DNA of 64,000 nt, from positions 1 through 64,000 of the forward strand of contig JBJECY010000081.1 in NCBI GenBank assembly GCA_051871515.1. Reading direction: 5' to 3'. Made by a program: the position numbers and the translations under genes. The notes beneath the pieces are model-generated. The model saw only the letters and a list, made by a program, of their open reading frames with translations, searched no databases and was not told the origin of the DNA. Source of the DNA: SFTJ01 sp051871515 (GTDB lineage: Bacteria > Bacteroidota > Bacteroidia > Bacteroidales > Muribaculaceae). Of the stretch, positions 1 through 9,690 are shown one piece after another. How positions within the stretch are numbered: the stretch's first letter is position 1; each line of letters starts with the position of its first letter.

Positions 1-1092
1 GCCCATTTCTTTCATAATTATCAATTGGCGCTCAAGAGCACTCTTGTTGAAAGCAGCGCCCAACGAACCGAGGTCGTGATGCAAACACACGCCATAGATG
101 GGCACGCGGCGACCGTTGAGCCTGAAGCCGCCTGCAACCGAGAAATCGATGGTGCGTATGCCAAAGGGGGTGTTATAGGTATCGGTAAGCTCGTTGCCCA
201 CATACACTTGTGTGCGAGCCAAATAGCGGTTAGGCGCAACTATGTCCCAACGCTTGGGCTGCGCAATAGTCACTTCAAAAGCAGCCTTCTCATGAGAGCA
301 TGCGTGCACACCCACCGTGGTGCTGTTCTCAGCCACGCAACGGCCGGGCACATCGTTGCCGTCGAGCTCATAGTAGCGAGTCACAAGACGTGCCTCAACC
401 GGCATCTGCCTATAGTTTTCAATAGTGATTTCGGTTTTCACAAGCGCTTTTTGGTCGGTCACCTCGGGGGTGGTGATGTAAGTGCCCCAGTGAGCCACAT
501 GCACCGGTTGGCAACGCACCAGCCACACATGGCGATAGATGCCGGCGCCGCTATACCAACGCGACTCCCAATTCTCAGTGTCGAGGCGCACAGCCAACAC
601 GTTCTCACCCTCGCGCACTTGCGAAGTGAGGTCTAAGCGGAACGAGTTGTAGCCATAAGGCCATGTGCCAATGTAGCGACCGTTGAGCCACACCTTGGCA
701 TTTGCCATGGCGCCGTCAAAGTCAATATACAGGCGTTCGCCAGCCTTTTTCTCATAGGTGAAATGTTTGCGATACCACCCTATTCCCTGATAAGGCAACT
801 TGGCGGTTTCGCCAGCCAGGTCCAAGCGGAACGGACCGTTAATAGCATAGTCGTGAGGCAAGTCGAGCGATTGCCACCCGGCATCCTCGGTGTCGATTTT
901 CTCCAAGTCTTTAGGCTCATCAACCTTGGTGCCATCGGGCTGCAAGCCATAGCGCTTAAACAGCCAACCCTCGTCAAAGTTGCTGACTGCGGCATTGCCC
1001 ATTCTCATTATCTGCCCCTCGATGGGAGCAGCCACAGCGTGGCCACATGCCAAAAACAAGGCAAGAACTGTCAACAATACAATCTTTCTCAT
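1..1092 (-). CDS. Glycoside hydrolase family 2 beta-galactosidase, 5' part only (runs off the window)
   Basis: The open frame runs from an ATG at 1092 to the window edge, giving the first 364 residues. It starts with a signal peptide (about residues 1-22), followed by the GH2 sugar-binding jelly-roll domain, with motifs such as LDLPHDY, GIGWYRKHF, YIDFDGAMANAKVW and GAGIYRHVWLV. The same motifs occur in the complete GH2 gene at 35098-37638. GH2 enzymes of this type remove terminal beta-galactosyl or related residues in the periplasm. The catalytic glutamates lie beyond the window, so substrate cannot be judged. It has its own promoter at 1136-1167 and is divergent from the glycosyltransferase gene. 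Confidence 0.9.
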   Translation of the reverse strand, partial: MRKIVLLTVLALFLACGHAVAAPIEGQIMRMGNAAVSNFDEGWLFKRYGLQPDGTKVDEPKDLEKIDTEDAGWQSLDLPHDYAINGPFRLDLAGETAKLPYQGIGWYRKHFTYEKKAGERLYIDFDGAMANAKVWLNGRYIGTWPYGYNSFRLDLTSQVREGENVLAVRLDTENWESRWYSGAGIYRHVWLVRCQPVHVAHWGTYITTPEVTDQKALVKTEITIENYRQMPVEARLVTRYYELDGNDVPGRCVAENSTTVGVHACSHEKAAFEVTIAQPKRWDIVAPNRYLARTQVYVGNELTDTYNTPFGIRTIDFSVAGGFRLNGRRVPIYGVCLHHDLGSLGAAFNKSALERQLIIMKEMG

Positions 1093-1135
1093 AAGTAAGT
1101 TAATGTTTTAAAGGTAAATTACATCAATTTCACAG

Positions 1136-1167
1136 CAAAGGTACTGAGAACAATCAGATTTTGCAAA
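1136..1167 (-). promoter_or_regulatory. Bacteroidetes-type promoter of the GH2 gene
   Basis: On the minus strand, TTTG (1164-1167) is followed after exactly 20 nt by TACCTTTG (1136-1143). This fits the TTTG/TAnnTTTG pattern known for the primary sigma factor of Bacteroidetes. The predicted transcript start is near 1129, leaving a leader of about 37 nt before the ATG at 1092. Confidence 0.7.
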
Positions 1168-1247
1168 TTATCACAAAAGTAGCACCCAAAAAGTTGATTT
1201 TAGGCTAAAAGCGCCGCGCAAGTGGTGCTGTTATGGCAGAAAACTAT

Positions 1248-1255
1248 TATATTTG
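1248..1255 (+). promoter_or_regulatory. Probable -7 box of the glycosyltransferase/kinase pair
   Basis: TATATTTG fits TAnnTTTG and lies about 77 nt upstream of the ATG at 1332. No clear TTTG is found at the expected distance upstream, so only the -7 element is called. Confidence 0.45.
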
Positions 1256-1331
1256 CAATATCGGGACAATAATGCCTTGAAAATATTACCAACCATAACT
1301 TAACGATTTATATTATCACAACAGGAGTGCA

Positions 1332-2435
1332 ATGCTTAACATCTATCAAATAGTATCTGACAAGCAATGGGGCGGCCCAGAGCAATATGCCTTCGACCTC
1401 ACGGCGCAAATGAGAGAAGACCCCGACAACTTCTACATGGAAATAGTGACCCAAAACCGCCCAAAAATCATCAAGCACTTCCGCAGGCTTGAAATTCCCA
1501 TCTCCACCCTGCCGCTGAAAAGCCTCAGCGACCTTGACTCGCCTATTCGTCTGGCTCGCCAAATAAAACGCGGGCGCAACATATTGCACGTACACAACAT
1601 GAAAGACGCCGCCACTGCCGTGCTTGCCAACAAGATATCAGAGAACCCCAACAATCGCATTGTGCTCACCAGCCACAGCATAGAACGGCCAAAAACCGGT
1701 TTTATGTATCGCCGCATCTTGCGCGAGATTGACCACATCATCTTTGTGTCGCAAGTGTCATACGACGAGTTTATCAACCACGCCAAGCGCTTCGACGCGC
1801 GTCGCGCCTCGGTGATTCACGACTCAATACGACCCATTGAAACCGGCACCCCCGCCATTGACCTACGCAGCACCTACGGCATCTCGCCCGACAAGGCATT
1901 GATAATGTTCCACGGGCGCGTGTGCAAGGAAAAGGGTGTTGACGTGCTGCTGCGCGCCGTGGCACAGCTCGATAAGAATACCTATCATCTGGTGATTGTG
2001 GGCGAAGGCAACAAGCGTTTCTTGTCGCGCATAAAAAGCTTCATTGAGGTGAACGGACTTGCCGACAACGTGACTATGCTCGGCTTTCAAACCGAGCTGC
2101 AAAAGCTCATACGCCAAGCCGACTTTGGCGTGCTGCCTGCCGCCTGGCGCGAGCCGTTTGGCATCAGCAACCTTGAATATATGATGGAAGGTAAAGCCCA
2201 CATTGCCACCACCAGCGGCGGACAGGTGGAATATCTGCAAGACGGCGACAATGCCTTGCTGGTGTCGCCAAGCGACTTCTCGCAACTGGCCGCCGCCATC
2301 TCGCTGCTCATCTCTGACAAGAAACTGCGCAGCAACATTGGCGAGAAAGCCCGGCTTGACTTCAACCGCCAACTTGATTACAGCCATTTCTACGAAAAAA
2401 TAGTGAACCTCTACAACAGCCTTTATAAGAAGTGA
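1332..2435 (+). CDS. GT4-family glycosyltransferase
   Basis: This 367-residue cytoplasmic protein has the two-Rossmann (GT-B) layout of family 4 glycosyltransferases. The N-terminal half carries GGPEQYAFDL and VLTSHS. The C-terminal nucleotide-sugar site shows FHGRVCKEKGVDVLLRA and EPFGISNLEYM, the usual E-x7-E region (here with the second Glu in NLEYM). It probably transfers a sugar from an activated donor to a lipid-linked or lipopolysaccharide core acceptor. Its stop overlaps the GTG start of the next gene, so the two are translationally coupled, and the partner being an LPS-kinase-like protein supports a role in lipopolysaccharide core assembly. That role is an inference. Confidence 0.85.
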   Translation: MLNIYQIVSDKQWGGPEQYAFDLTAQMREDPDNFYMEIVTQNRPKIIKHFRRLEIPISTLPLKSLSDLDSPIRLARQIKRGRNILHVHNMKDAATAVLANKISENPNNRIVLTSHSIERPKTGFMYRRILREIDHIIFVSQVSYDEFINHAKRFDARRASVIHDSIRPIETGTPAIDLRSTYGISPDKALIMFHGRVCKEKGVDVLLRAVAQLDKNTYHLVIVGEGNKRFLSRIKSFIEVNGLADNVTMLGFQTELQKLIRQADFGVLPAAWREPFGISNLEYMMEGKAHIATTSGGQVEYLQDGDNALLVSPSDFSQLAAAISLLISDKKLRSNIGEKARLDFNRQLDYSHFYEKIVNLYNSLYKK

Positions 2436-3136
2436 GCCGGCGTTTCAGCATAGTGATTGCACCACAGTATGAACATCTGCGAGAGTTCATAGAATCCATT
2501 CCCCATCTGCCTGAAAGCAGCTTGGGCAAGGTGATTTATCACATACGCAACACCGTGTATAGGCTCACCGTTGACGGCGAAGACATGGTGATAAAATCGT
2601 TTAAGGTGCCACACCTCATCAACCGCTGGGCTTATGCCCATCTGAGGCCGTCAAAGGCTCAACGCGCATTCACCTATGCCCTGCGCCTCACCAATCTGGG
2701 GATTCTCACTCCGCAACCCATTGCTTATGTGTGTGAATATTCCCACTCGCTGCTGCAACGCAGCTACCTCATCACCCAAGCCGTTGACGCCACCGATGCC
2801 GACCGCCTTCTTTCAATGGGCGGCGAGCAACGCAACAAAGCCATCGACGCCATGGCGCGCACCCTCATCACGCTGCAACAGCATCACATCACACACCCCG
2901 ACTTCAACCCTCGCAACGTGATGCTCAATAGCAACTACGATGCCTATCTCATTGACATCAACCGCATGCACTTTGGCACCGCGCCAAACCGCAACTTCTT
3001 TCAGCACTTCAAGCGCATTGCCGACGACCTGCCCACAACGCTGCTCATTGCCCAACGGTATGCACAGCTTTGCGGACTAAATCAGCAGGAAACACAACGA
3101 ATTGCACAAACACAATGGCTTGCCGACCATAAATGA
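2432..3136 (+). CDS. Lipopolysaccharide core kinase-like protein (Kdo/WaaP, InaA-type)
   Basis: This 234-residue protein starts at a GTG that overlaps the stop of the glycosyltransferase gene (GTGA). It resembles small protein-kinase-fold enzymes that phosphorylate the LPS inner core. Visible are a lysine strand (EDMVIKSFKVPHL, the likely ATP-binding Lys) and a catalytic loop HPDFNPRNVML in the place of HxDxxxxN, followed by LIDINRM, where DIN replaces the usual DFG-type metal-binding Asp. Coupling to a GT4 enzyme supports LPS core modification. Which sugar is phosphorylated cannot be told, and a more general RIO-like kinase is the alternative. Confidence 0.7.
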   Translation: MSRRFSIVIAPQYEHLREFIESIPHLPESSLGKVIYHIRNTVYRLTVDGEDMVIKSFKVPHLINRWAYAHLRPSKAQRAFTYALRLTNLGILTPQPIAYVCEYSHSLLQRSYLITQAVDATDADRLLSMGGEQRNKAIDAMARTLITLQQHHITHPDFNPRNVMLNSNYDAYLIDINRMHFGTAPNRNFFQHFKRIADDLPTTLLIAQRYAQLCGLNQQETQRIAQTQWLADHK

Positions 3137-3181
3137 ACGGCATCTTTGCCCGCCAATGGGGTAGAGGAGTGGAGGGATAAA

Positions 3182-4552
3182 TTACAGCTCAATTTCAACC
3201 GAAGCAGGATAGAGGCGGCAAGGGTCGTAGAACGCGGCACAACTGGTCACCAGATTGCTTAAGCGGCATTTCACCTTTCCGCTGAACACCTTGCGGCCGT
3301 TGACGCGCACCGTCACCTTCTTGTTTAGGTCAACCAACTCTTGGCACAGATACACCCTCAGCTTAATGCCCGTGGCTGGCATCTCACGCTTTGCAAAATG
3401 CATAATCAGTTGCCACTGAGGCACATAGTCGAGCCCCACATAGCGCACATTGTGCACATTCAGGTCAATCACATTGTCTTTCACGGTAAATTCATAGGTG
3501 GTGCGAGTACTGTCGGGCAACTCGGGGCGTTGCAGCACCTCAAGGTTATAGTATCCGCACCTGTGCACGCCATCCATAGCAAAATCCTCCCACTTGAAAT
3601 GCTTGGGATAAGGATTGCGCACAAAGGTTTTTAGCCACGGCGTGGTGTAAGAATAGTCGCAATGATGGTTGCGCCCGGGTTGCAAAAACACGCGGTGAGT
3701 ATATTCGCCCGGATGGAGCGCAGCCATACTGTCGAGCGCCTCGCCGGTGATGGTGGTGTAACGGTTGCGGCAGAACTCCAGGTCCTGGTCGCCCGAGGTG
3801 AGCGTGAAAGCCACGTTGGCAAGGTTCTCAACCGGAGCATTGATGAGCGGTTCGCCGCCGGCAATGGGTCCCGCACCCGCCAGATAGTCGCCATAGAACG
3901 AAGCCAACCGTTGGCTGCCGTAAGCGCCTTCTGAGATTCCAAAGAAATACACCCTATTGGCATTCACCATACCGCTCTGATAGGCTTGGCGCAGCAATTG
4001 CTGCCATGCATACTGCTTGGCACGCTGCCACCAGCGATAGAGCTTGCCGGTGTTGGGAATCTGCGGAATGAAGTAGAGCGAAGGCGAGTCGTTGAAGCCT
4101 TGGCACAGCTTCACGCCAACCTGCCACTCGCGGTTTTTCTCGCCCGAACCGTGCATATACAAGAACAACGGATAGCCCTCAGCCGGTTTCTCGCCCTTGT
4201 AGCCGAAATAAAACGGCATACGCGCATTAGCCTCAAGCTCAGCCGGCAATTGCCAGCCATAAGGCATTTCAAGGGCAAGCTCATCGGGCATGGGCAGGCA
4301 GTCAAGGTAATAGTCGTTGCAAGCCTGGTTCCACAGCTCCCACACAGCTTGGCTATATTCACCCACGCGCCCGGGCTTAATGGCAACGTCGCGCCATTGC
4401 GGCTCAGCCTCGCCGCCAAAAGGCACACGGCTTGCAAAATAGCGTTTCACCGCAGCCGAGTCAAAGCTCACCGCCGCAGCCGTCACGCTCACTATCATCA
4501 GCAAAGCGCCCATCACGCAGCGCATTGCACCTGTTGTTGTTCTCATGTTCAT
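3182..4552 (-). CDS. Secreted alpha/beta hydrolase (esterase or peptidase-like)
   Basis: This 456-residue protein has an N-terminal signal peptide (about residues 1-27). A hydrolase core contains FLYMHGSGEKNREW, a typical oxyanion-hole HG strand, and FGISEGAYGS, a G-x-S-x-G nucleophile elbow with the probable catalytic Ser. A later GRNHHCDYSY may hold the catalytic His. The C-terminal third looks like an extra beta-domain. Similar proteins are annotated as predicted peptidases or polyhydroxybutyrate-depolymerase-like esterases; the substrate is unknown. It is single-cistron, convergent with the kinase gene (45-bp gap), with a -7 box at 4630-4637. Confidence 0.7.
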   Translation of the reverse strand: MNMRTTTGAMRCVMGALLMIVSVTAAAVSFDSAAVKRYFASRVPFGGEAEPQWRDVAIKPGRVGEYSQAVWELWNQACNDYYLDCLPMPDELALEMPYGWQLPAELEANARMPFYFGYKGEKPAEGYPLFLYMHGSGEKNREWQVGVKLCQGFNDSPSLYFIPQIPNTGKLYRWWQRAKQYAWQQLLRQAYQSGMVNANRVYFFGISEGAYGSQRLASFYGDYLAGAGPIAGGEPLINAPVENLANVAFTLTSGDQDLEFCRNRYTTITGEALDSMAALHPGEYTHRVFLQPGRNHHCDYSYTTPWLKTFVRNPYPKHFKWEDFAMDGVHRCGYYNLEVLQRPELPDSTRTTYEFTVKDNVIDLNVHNVRYVGLDYVPQWQLIMHFAKREMPATGIKLRVYLCQELVDLNKKVTVRVNGRKVFSGKVKCRLSNLVTSCAAFYDPCRLYPASVEIEL

Positions 4553-4629
4553 ATCTATATTTCTATTTGTTTATTATTTCTGATTAATGATTTTTTGCTG
4601 CCGAGCACACAAAAGGCGCTTCACAGCGA

Positions 4630-4637
4630 CAAAGATA
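4630..4637 (-). promoter_or_regulatory. -7 box for the alpha/beta hydrolase gene
   Basis: On the minus strand TATCTTTG fits TAnnTTTG, about 78 nt upstream of the ATG at 4552. No well-spaced -33 TTTG is visible. Confidence 0.45.
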
Positions 4638-4956
4638 TTAAAAAATATCAAAGAGAGCCACCCGCAATCCCACAGCATAGACAAAAACCGTTGCCATGCT
4701 GCCCTCAATTACACATCTACAACCATATCACAAACGTCACAACAACTTTCAAAACGAAAAATTTATTAAAATCAAAGTTTCGCTTTGAGCAAAATATTTA
4801 TAGTTGATTTGTCAGTTTGTAAGCAAAAACGCCGTTTTTAATAACATTTACACTCGCAAAAGCACGTTAAAATTAAATATTAATGTTAAATGCGCAAAAC
4901 CTCCAAAATGTGTCAAAAAGTCACATTTATTAATAAACTTTAAAACGCGTTAATGA

Positions 4957-4990
4957 TTGGAATTTTGTAAAGAATTTTTACTTACATTTG
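4957..4990 (+). promoter_or_regulatory. Promoter region of the SusC locus
   Basis: TACATTTG (4983-4990) is a good -7 box; a TTGG at 4957 lies 22 nt upstream and another TTTG at 4964 lies 15 nt upstream, so the -33 element is uncertain. The start ATG at 5008 follows within 18 nt. The rest of the 4553-5007 intergenic stretch is AT-rich and holds a short inverted repeat (AATGTG/CACATT, 4907-4927) that could be an operator. I see no gene in it. Confidence 0.55.
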
Positions 4991-5007
4991 TACAAAATGA
5001 AATCGAT

Positions 5008-8000
5008 ATGATAAAAAATGAACTGATTAGGAAGTATGTAACACGATTTTCGTTACTTATTTCTATGATTGTAACATCGGCGTTATGGTTTAACATCCAA
5101 GCGCAGACCGTGACAGTGAGCGGTGTGGTGACCGATGAAGAGGGAGAGCCAATAATTGGAGCCACAGTGCAAGCCAAGGAAGACAAAACCAAAGGCACCA
5201 CCACAAACATTGATGGTGCTTTTATGTTAGCCGTACCTCAAACGGTGAAATTTCTGCGCATCTCTTATGTGGGCATGGAGCCACAAACAGTAAAGGTGCA
5301 GGCTGGCCGCAAGCTCACCATCAAGCTGCAATCAAAAACCAACCTCAACGAGGTGGTGGTGACCGGTATTATCGACAAGAAGAAAGAAAGCTTCACCGGA
5401 GCCTCATCAACCTTCACGGGGCAGGAGCTTCAAAACATAGGTACACAAAACGTGATAGCGAGCCTTAAGACCCTCGACCCGGCATTCAACGTGCTCGAGA
5501 GCATGGAGTTTGGTTCAGACCCTAACCACATGCCAGACATTGAGATTCGCGGCAAATCGAGCCTCATCAGCACACGCGACGAGCTTGCCGAGGACCCCAA
5601 CCAGCCATTGTTTATTCTCGACGGTTTTGAATCGTCGCTCGAGGCCATCTACGACCTCGATATGAGCCGCGTGGCTTCAATCACCATCTTGAAGGACGCC
5701 GCCTCAACAGCCATCTACGGCTCAAAGGCAGCCAATGGCGTTGTGGTGGTTGAGACCGTGAAGCCCAAAGCAGGACACCTTGACCTTTCTTATAACGGCT
5801 CGGCATCAATCACCTGGGCCGACCTCTCGAGCTACAACCTCATGAACTCGCAAGAGAAGTTGCAGTTTGAGCTGCTCTCAGGCCGTTACAGCGGCTCAAC
5901 AGCCCAAGCGCAGATTGAGCTTGACCAACTCTATAACGAAAAGCTTGCCGACGTGCAACGCGGCGTTGACACCTATTGGCTCGCCGAACCGCTGCAAGTG
6001 GGCGTGAACCACCGCCACTCGCTTTATGCACAAGGTGGTGAGGGTGCCTACCGTTTTGGCATTGGCATGACCTACAACGGTATTCAAGGTATCATGAAAG
6101 AGAGTAAGCGCGAAGTGATTGGCGGCAACATCGACCTCACCTATCGCCTCAACAAGCTCAACTTCAGCAACAAAATGTCGTTCTCAAACACAAGTACAGG
6201 CGACCCAACGGTGGCATTTGTTAACTACGCCAACGCCAACCCTTATTACACAAAATACAACGAAGACGGCGAGGTGGAGAAATGGCTTGAATATAACGAC
6301 TATGTGAAAGCCTCAAACCCACTCTACAATGCCGCACAAAACAGCTACACCCACGGCGGCTCAATCTCGTTCTCTGAGAAGCTCAACGTGGAATATACCC
6401 CAATGCAAGAGCTGCGCCTGCGTGCCCGCATAGGCTTCACTCGCACCGACACCAAGAACGAAGCGTTTGTGTCGCCAAGCGACAGCCGATATGCCAGCAC
6501 CGAATACACCAAACGCGGACAATACACCAACTCAAAGTCACTCACCAACAAATATGAGGGCGAACTTACCATAACCTACGGTAAGACCTTCAACGAGGTG
6601 CATCTGGTGAACTTGGCAGCCGGTGGATACATCTCGCAAAGCGACTACAAGAGCGACGGCTACAGCACCGTGGGATTCCCGGTGGGCGACTACACCCTGC
6701 CATCGTTCTCTAACGGATATCCCGACGGCGGCAGCCCATCGTACTACGAATCGACCTCGCGCTCAGTGAGCTCCTACATCATCGGCAACTATGCTTATGA
6801 CAACCGCTATCTGCTTGATTTCAGCTACCGTGTGAACGGCTCAAACGCCTTTGGTCGCACCAAACACTTCATTGGCACATGGGCGCTGGGATTGGCGTGG
6901 AACCTGCACCGCGAGAAATTCATCAAAGAGAACTTTGAGGGAGTGTCGATGCTGAAGCTGAGAGGTTCAATCGGTAACCCGGGTAACCAAAACTTCTCGT
7001 CGAGCGCAACCATCACCACGTTCCGCTACAACTTCAACATGTTCAACTATTTTGGCATGACCACCTCACTCTCGCAGTTGGGCAACCCCAACCTGAAGTG
7101 GCAAACCACCCTTGACCGCAACATCGGTTTTGACGTGACCATACTTAATGACCGCCTCACCCTCACCGGCGACTATTATTACAAGACCACCGACCCGTTG
7201 CTCATCAGCATAGCCATGCCGCCATCATCAGGCGCAACGGGCGACGTGATGTATGAGAACTTTGGTAAGCAAACCACACAAGGATATTATGTGCAAGCCT
7301 CATTCTACATCATCCGCAACATGCCGCAACGCTTCTGGTGGAGCGTGCGAGCCAATGTGCGCGGCAACAAGAGCAAGCTCTCAGGCATAGGCAACCGCCT
7401 TGACATGTTTAACACCGAGGGCCGCAGCAACAACTCCACCAAGCGATACTACGACGGCGCCGACCCCGACGACATTTGGGCTGTGCGCTCGGCCGGCATC
7501 GACCCCGCAACCGGTAAGGAAGTGTTCATCACCAAAGAAGGCAATTACACCTACGACTTCAACACCGCCGACGAGGTGATTGTTGGCAAAAGCCGCCCAA
7601 AGGTGGAAGGCGTGATTGGTTCAAGCTTTGCCTACAAAGGCTTCTCAATGAATATGGACTTCCGCTATAAATACGGAGCCAAGTCGTTTAACTCGGTGCT
7701 CTTCAACAAGGTTGAGAACATCTCGTCGAGCAGCCTCTCAAACAACCAGGATAAGCGAGCCCTCTACGACCGCTGGCAACAGCCCGGCGACGTGGCACAA
7801 TTCAAGAACATTGCCAACTCGCAATACACCCCAATGTCGTCGCGATTTGTGCAAAAAGACAACTCGCTGGCGCTTGAATCGTTGCGCATAGGATATGAAT
7901 TCTCGCCCGAGCTGGCAAAGAAATTTGGGCTCGGCACCCTCAAGATTAGCGGTTATATGAACGACATATTCCGCATCACCAGCATCAAGCAGGAACGAGG

Positions 8001-8055
8001 CACCAGCTATCCGTTCTCGCGAAGCGTTTCGTTTGCATTATCGTTCACTTTATAA
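5008..8055 (+). CDS. SusC/RagA-family TonB-dependent outer-membrane transporter
   Basis: The 1015-residue protein starts at ATG 5008; an in-frame TTG at 4957 lies inside the promoter and is rejected. A signal peptide (about 1-33, ending NIQAQ) precedes a carboxypeptidase-D-regulatory-like beta domain (VSGVVTDEEGEPIIGATV, about 35-110). Next come a plug domain (ILDGFESSLEAIYDLDMSRVASI then ILKDAASTAIYGSKAANGVVVVET, the conserved SusC signature) and a beta-barrel ending in Phe-Thr-Leu. It imports a bound ligand with its SusD partner (8080-9690), powered by TonB. It is the first gene of a six-gene locus that contains no glycoside hydrolase. Confidence 0.96.
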   Translation: MIKNELIRKYVTRFSLLISMIVTSALWFNIQAQTVTVSGVVTDEEGEPIIGATVQAKEDKTKGTTTNIDGAFMLAVPQTVKFLRISYVGMEPQTVKVQAGRKLTIKLQSKTNLNEVVVTGIIDKKKESFTGASSTFTGQELQNIGTQNVIASLKTLDPAFNVLESMEFGSDPNHMPDIEIRGKSSLISTRDELAEDPNQPLFILDGFESSLEAIYDLDMSRVASITILKDAASTAIYGSKAANGVVVVETVKPKAGHLDLSYNGSASITWADLSSYNLMNSQEKLQFELLSGRYSGSTAQAQIELDQLYNEKLADVQRGVDTYWLAEPLQVGVNHRHSLYAQGGEGAYRFGIGMTYNGIQGIMKESKREVIGGNIDLTYRLNKLNFSNKMSFSNTSTGDPTVAFVNYANANPYYTKYNEDGEVEKWLEYNDYVKASNPLYNAAQNSYTHGGSISFSEKLNVEYTPMQELRLRARIGFTRTDTKNEAFVSPSDSRYASTEYTKRGQYTNSKSLTNKYEGELTITYGKTFNEVHLVNLAAGGYISQSDYKSDGYSTVGFPVGDYTLPSFSNGYPDGGSPSYYESTSRSVSSYIIGNYAYDNRYLLDFSYRVNGSNAFGRTKHFIGTWALGLAWNLHREKFIKENFEGVSMLKLRGSIGNPGNQNFSSSATITTFRYNFNMFNYFGMTTSLSQLGNPNLKWQTTLDRNIGFDVTILNDRLTLTGDYYYKTTDPLLISIAMPPSSGATGDVMYENFGKQTTQGYYVQASFYIIRNMPQRFWWSVRANVRGNKSKLSGIGNRLDMFNTEGRSNNSTKRYYDGADPDDIWAVRSAGIDPATGKEVFITKEGNYTYDFNTADEVIVGKSRPKVEGVIGSSFAYKGFSMNMDFRYKYGAKSFNSVLFNKVENISSSSLSNNQDKRALYDRWQQPGDVAQFKNIANSQYTPMSSRFVQKDNSLALESLRIGYEFSPELAKKFGLGTLKISGYMNDIFRITSIKQERGTSYPFSRSVSFALSFTL

Positions 8056-8079
8056 TATTTTCCCATCAACAATACAGCT

Positions 8080-9690
8080 ATGAAAATGACAAAAGCTATA
8101 TATACACTGCTTGTTGCAGCAGCCATCACAGGGCTGAGCAGCTGCTCCGACTGGCTCAACTACACGCCTAAGGACAAACAAAGCGAAGAACAGCAGTTTG
8201 CCACCAAGAGCGGTATTCTTGCTGCCGTCAACGGCATCTACAACCAGATGAGCACCTCGTCGCTCTACGGCAAGAACCTCTCTTATGAGTTTATTGACCT
8301 TTTGGGGCAACGCTACGAGGTGAACCAAACCGACGAAACCAGCTACGCCAAATATTGCCGCGCAGTGGTTGACTACGACTATACGCAAGAAACCGTGCAA
8401 AGCACCATATCAGCAATATGGTCGCAAGCCTACCAAACAATAATGAACATCAACGTGGTGCTGAAAAACCTTGATGCCGACCAGGCCGTTGACGGCCGCC
8501 ACGTGCTGCCCGAAAGCGAATATGCCATGCTGCGAGGCGAGATGCTTGCCTGCCGTGCCATGATTCACTTTGATATGCTCAGGCTCTTTGGCCCGGTGTT
8601 CTCGCTACACCCCGACAACATTGCCATCCCCTACAACGAAAGCACCGACACCCAGATATTGCCGCTGCTCACCGGCACCGACGTGCTCAACAACTACATC
8701 TTGCGCGACATTCTTGAGGCTCAACGCCTGCTTGCCGACACCGACCCGGTGATTACCTATGGCCCTCGCGCCGAGTATGCCGACGATAACGACGACAATT
8801 CGATGCGTTACCGCCAGCTGCGCCTCAACTACTATGCCGTGACGCTGCTTGCAGCCAGAGCTTACATGTGGGGCTGTGACTATCAAAACGCCCTCACCGA
8901 GGCTAAGAAGCTCACCGAAGACCCAAATGTTGAGAAATTCTTCCCGGCTGTGGATGCCGGCACACTGCTTGGCAACACCACTACCCCCGACCGCATGTTC
9001 TCAACCGAGTGTCTATTTGGATTCTACAACGATGACCGCGGACTCATTTTCCAATATCACTTCGACCAGGACAATGCCGGCCGCAACCTGCTGGTGCCAC
9101 GCGCCGGATTCATCGACGAGCAACTGTTCTCGGGCATCGACGTGGGCGACTACCGCTACCAGAGCCAATGGGAAAACGGCACCACACTCGACGGCGATGC
9201 CACCAAGCGATTCATCAAGTTTAAGGACATCAGCGACGAGAACCGCGACGTGGCTTCCGGCTCAACAAGCGACGAAAGCGAGATTCTCAAAGCCCAGAAG
9301 TTCTACGGCACCTTCTGCTCGCTTATGAAGCTCAGCGAAGCCTATTATATTGTTTCGGAGGCTGCTTATCACCTTGACGAGCTGTTTGATGCTTGGATTA
9401 CGCTAAACGAAATGCGCGTGCGCCGAGGCATCCCCGAATTAGACCCAAGCTACGACTACGAAGACCTGCTCACCAAAGAATACATTCGCGAGTTTATGGG
9501 CGAAGGTCAAGTGTTCTTCTATTTCAAGCGACTCAACAAATCGTTCGACAACGCCTACAACGGCCAAAAGCGCATTGAAATAGCCATCATGCCACCGTTT
9601 ATTTACAGCAACGAGGAAAACGTCACCCCAGCACAAAAAGAGGCCCGTTACACCTTGCCATTGCCTAAGAGTGAAACCGATAACCGATAA
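8080..9690 (+). CDS. SusD/RagB-family surface nutrient-binding lipoprotein
   Basis: This 536-residue lipoprotein has a lipobox (GLSSCSDW, Cys about residue 22) and alpha-helical TPR-like SusD architecture. Features include the N-terminal NYTPKDKQSEEQQF region that packs into the transporter, MLRGEMLACRAMIHFDMLRLFGP, typical of SusD, and a C-terminal IREFMGEGQVFFYFKRLNK motif. It forms the lid over SusC at the cell surface. It starts 24 nt after the SusC stop, and its own stop overlaps the next start codon. Confidence 0.95.
   Translation: MKMTKAIYTLLVAAAITGLSSCSDWLNYTPKDKQSEEQQFATKSGILAAVNGIYNQMSTSSLYGKNLSYEFIDLLGQRYEVNQTDETSYAKYCRAVVDYDYTQETVQSTISAIWSQAYQTIMNINVVLKNLDADQAVDGRHVLPESEYAMLRGEMLACRAMIHFDMLRLFGPVFSLHPDNIAIPYNESTDTQILPLLTGTDVLNNYILRDILEAQRLLADTDPVITYGPRAEYADDNDDNSMRYRQLRLNYYAVTLLAARAYMWGCDYQNALTEAKKLTEDPNVEKFFPAVDAGTLLGNTTTPDRMFSTECLFGFYNDDRGLIFQYHFDQDNAGRNLLVPRAGFIDEQLFSGIDVGDYRYQSQWENGTTLDGDATKRFIKFKDISDENRDVASGSTSDESEILKAQKFYGTFCSLMKLSEAYYIVSEAAYHLDELFDAWITLNEMRVRRGIPELDPSYDYEDLLTKEYIREFMGEGQVFFYFKRLNKSFDNAYNGQKRIEIAIMPPFIYSNEENVTPAQKEARYTLPLPKSETDNR

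Noticed and set aside
3986..4807. 273-residue plus-strand open frame
   Set aside because: It lies antisense to the secreted alpha/beta hydrolase, which has a signal peptide and catalytic motif; the plus frame has a random, His/Leu-rich composition.
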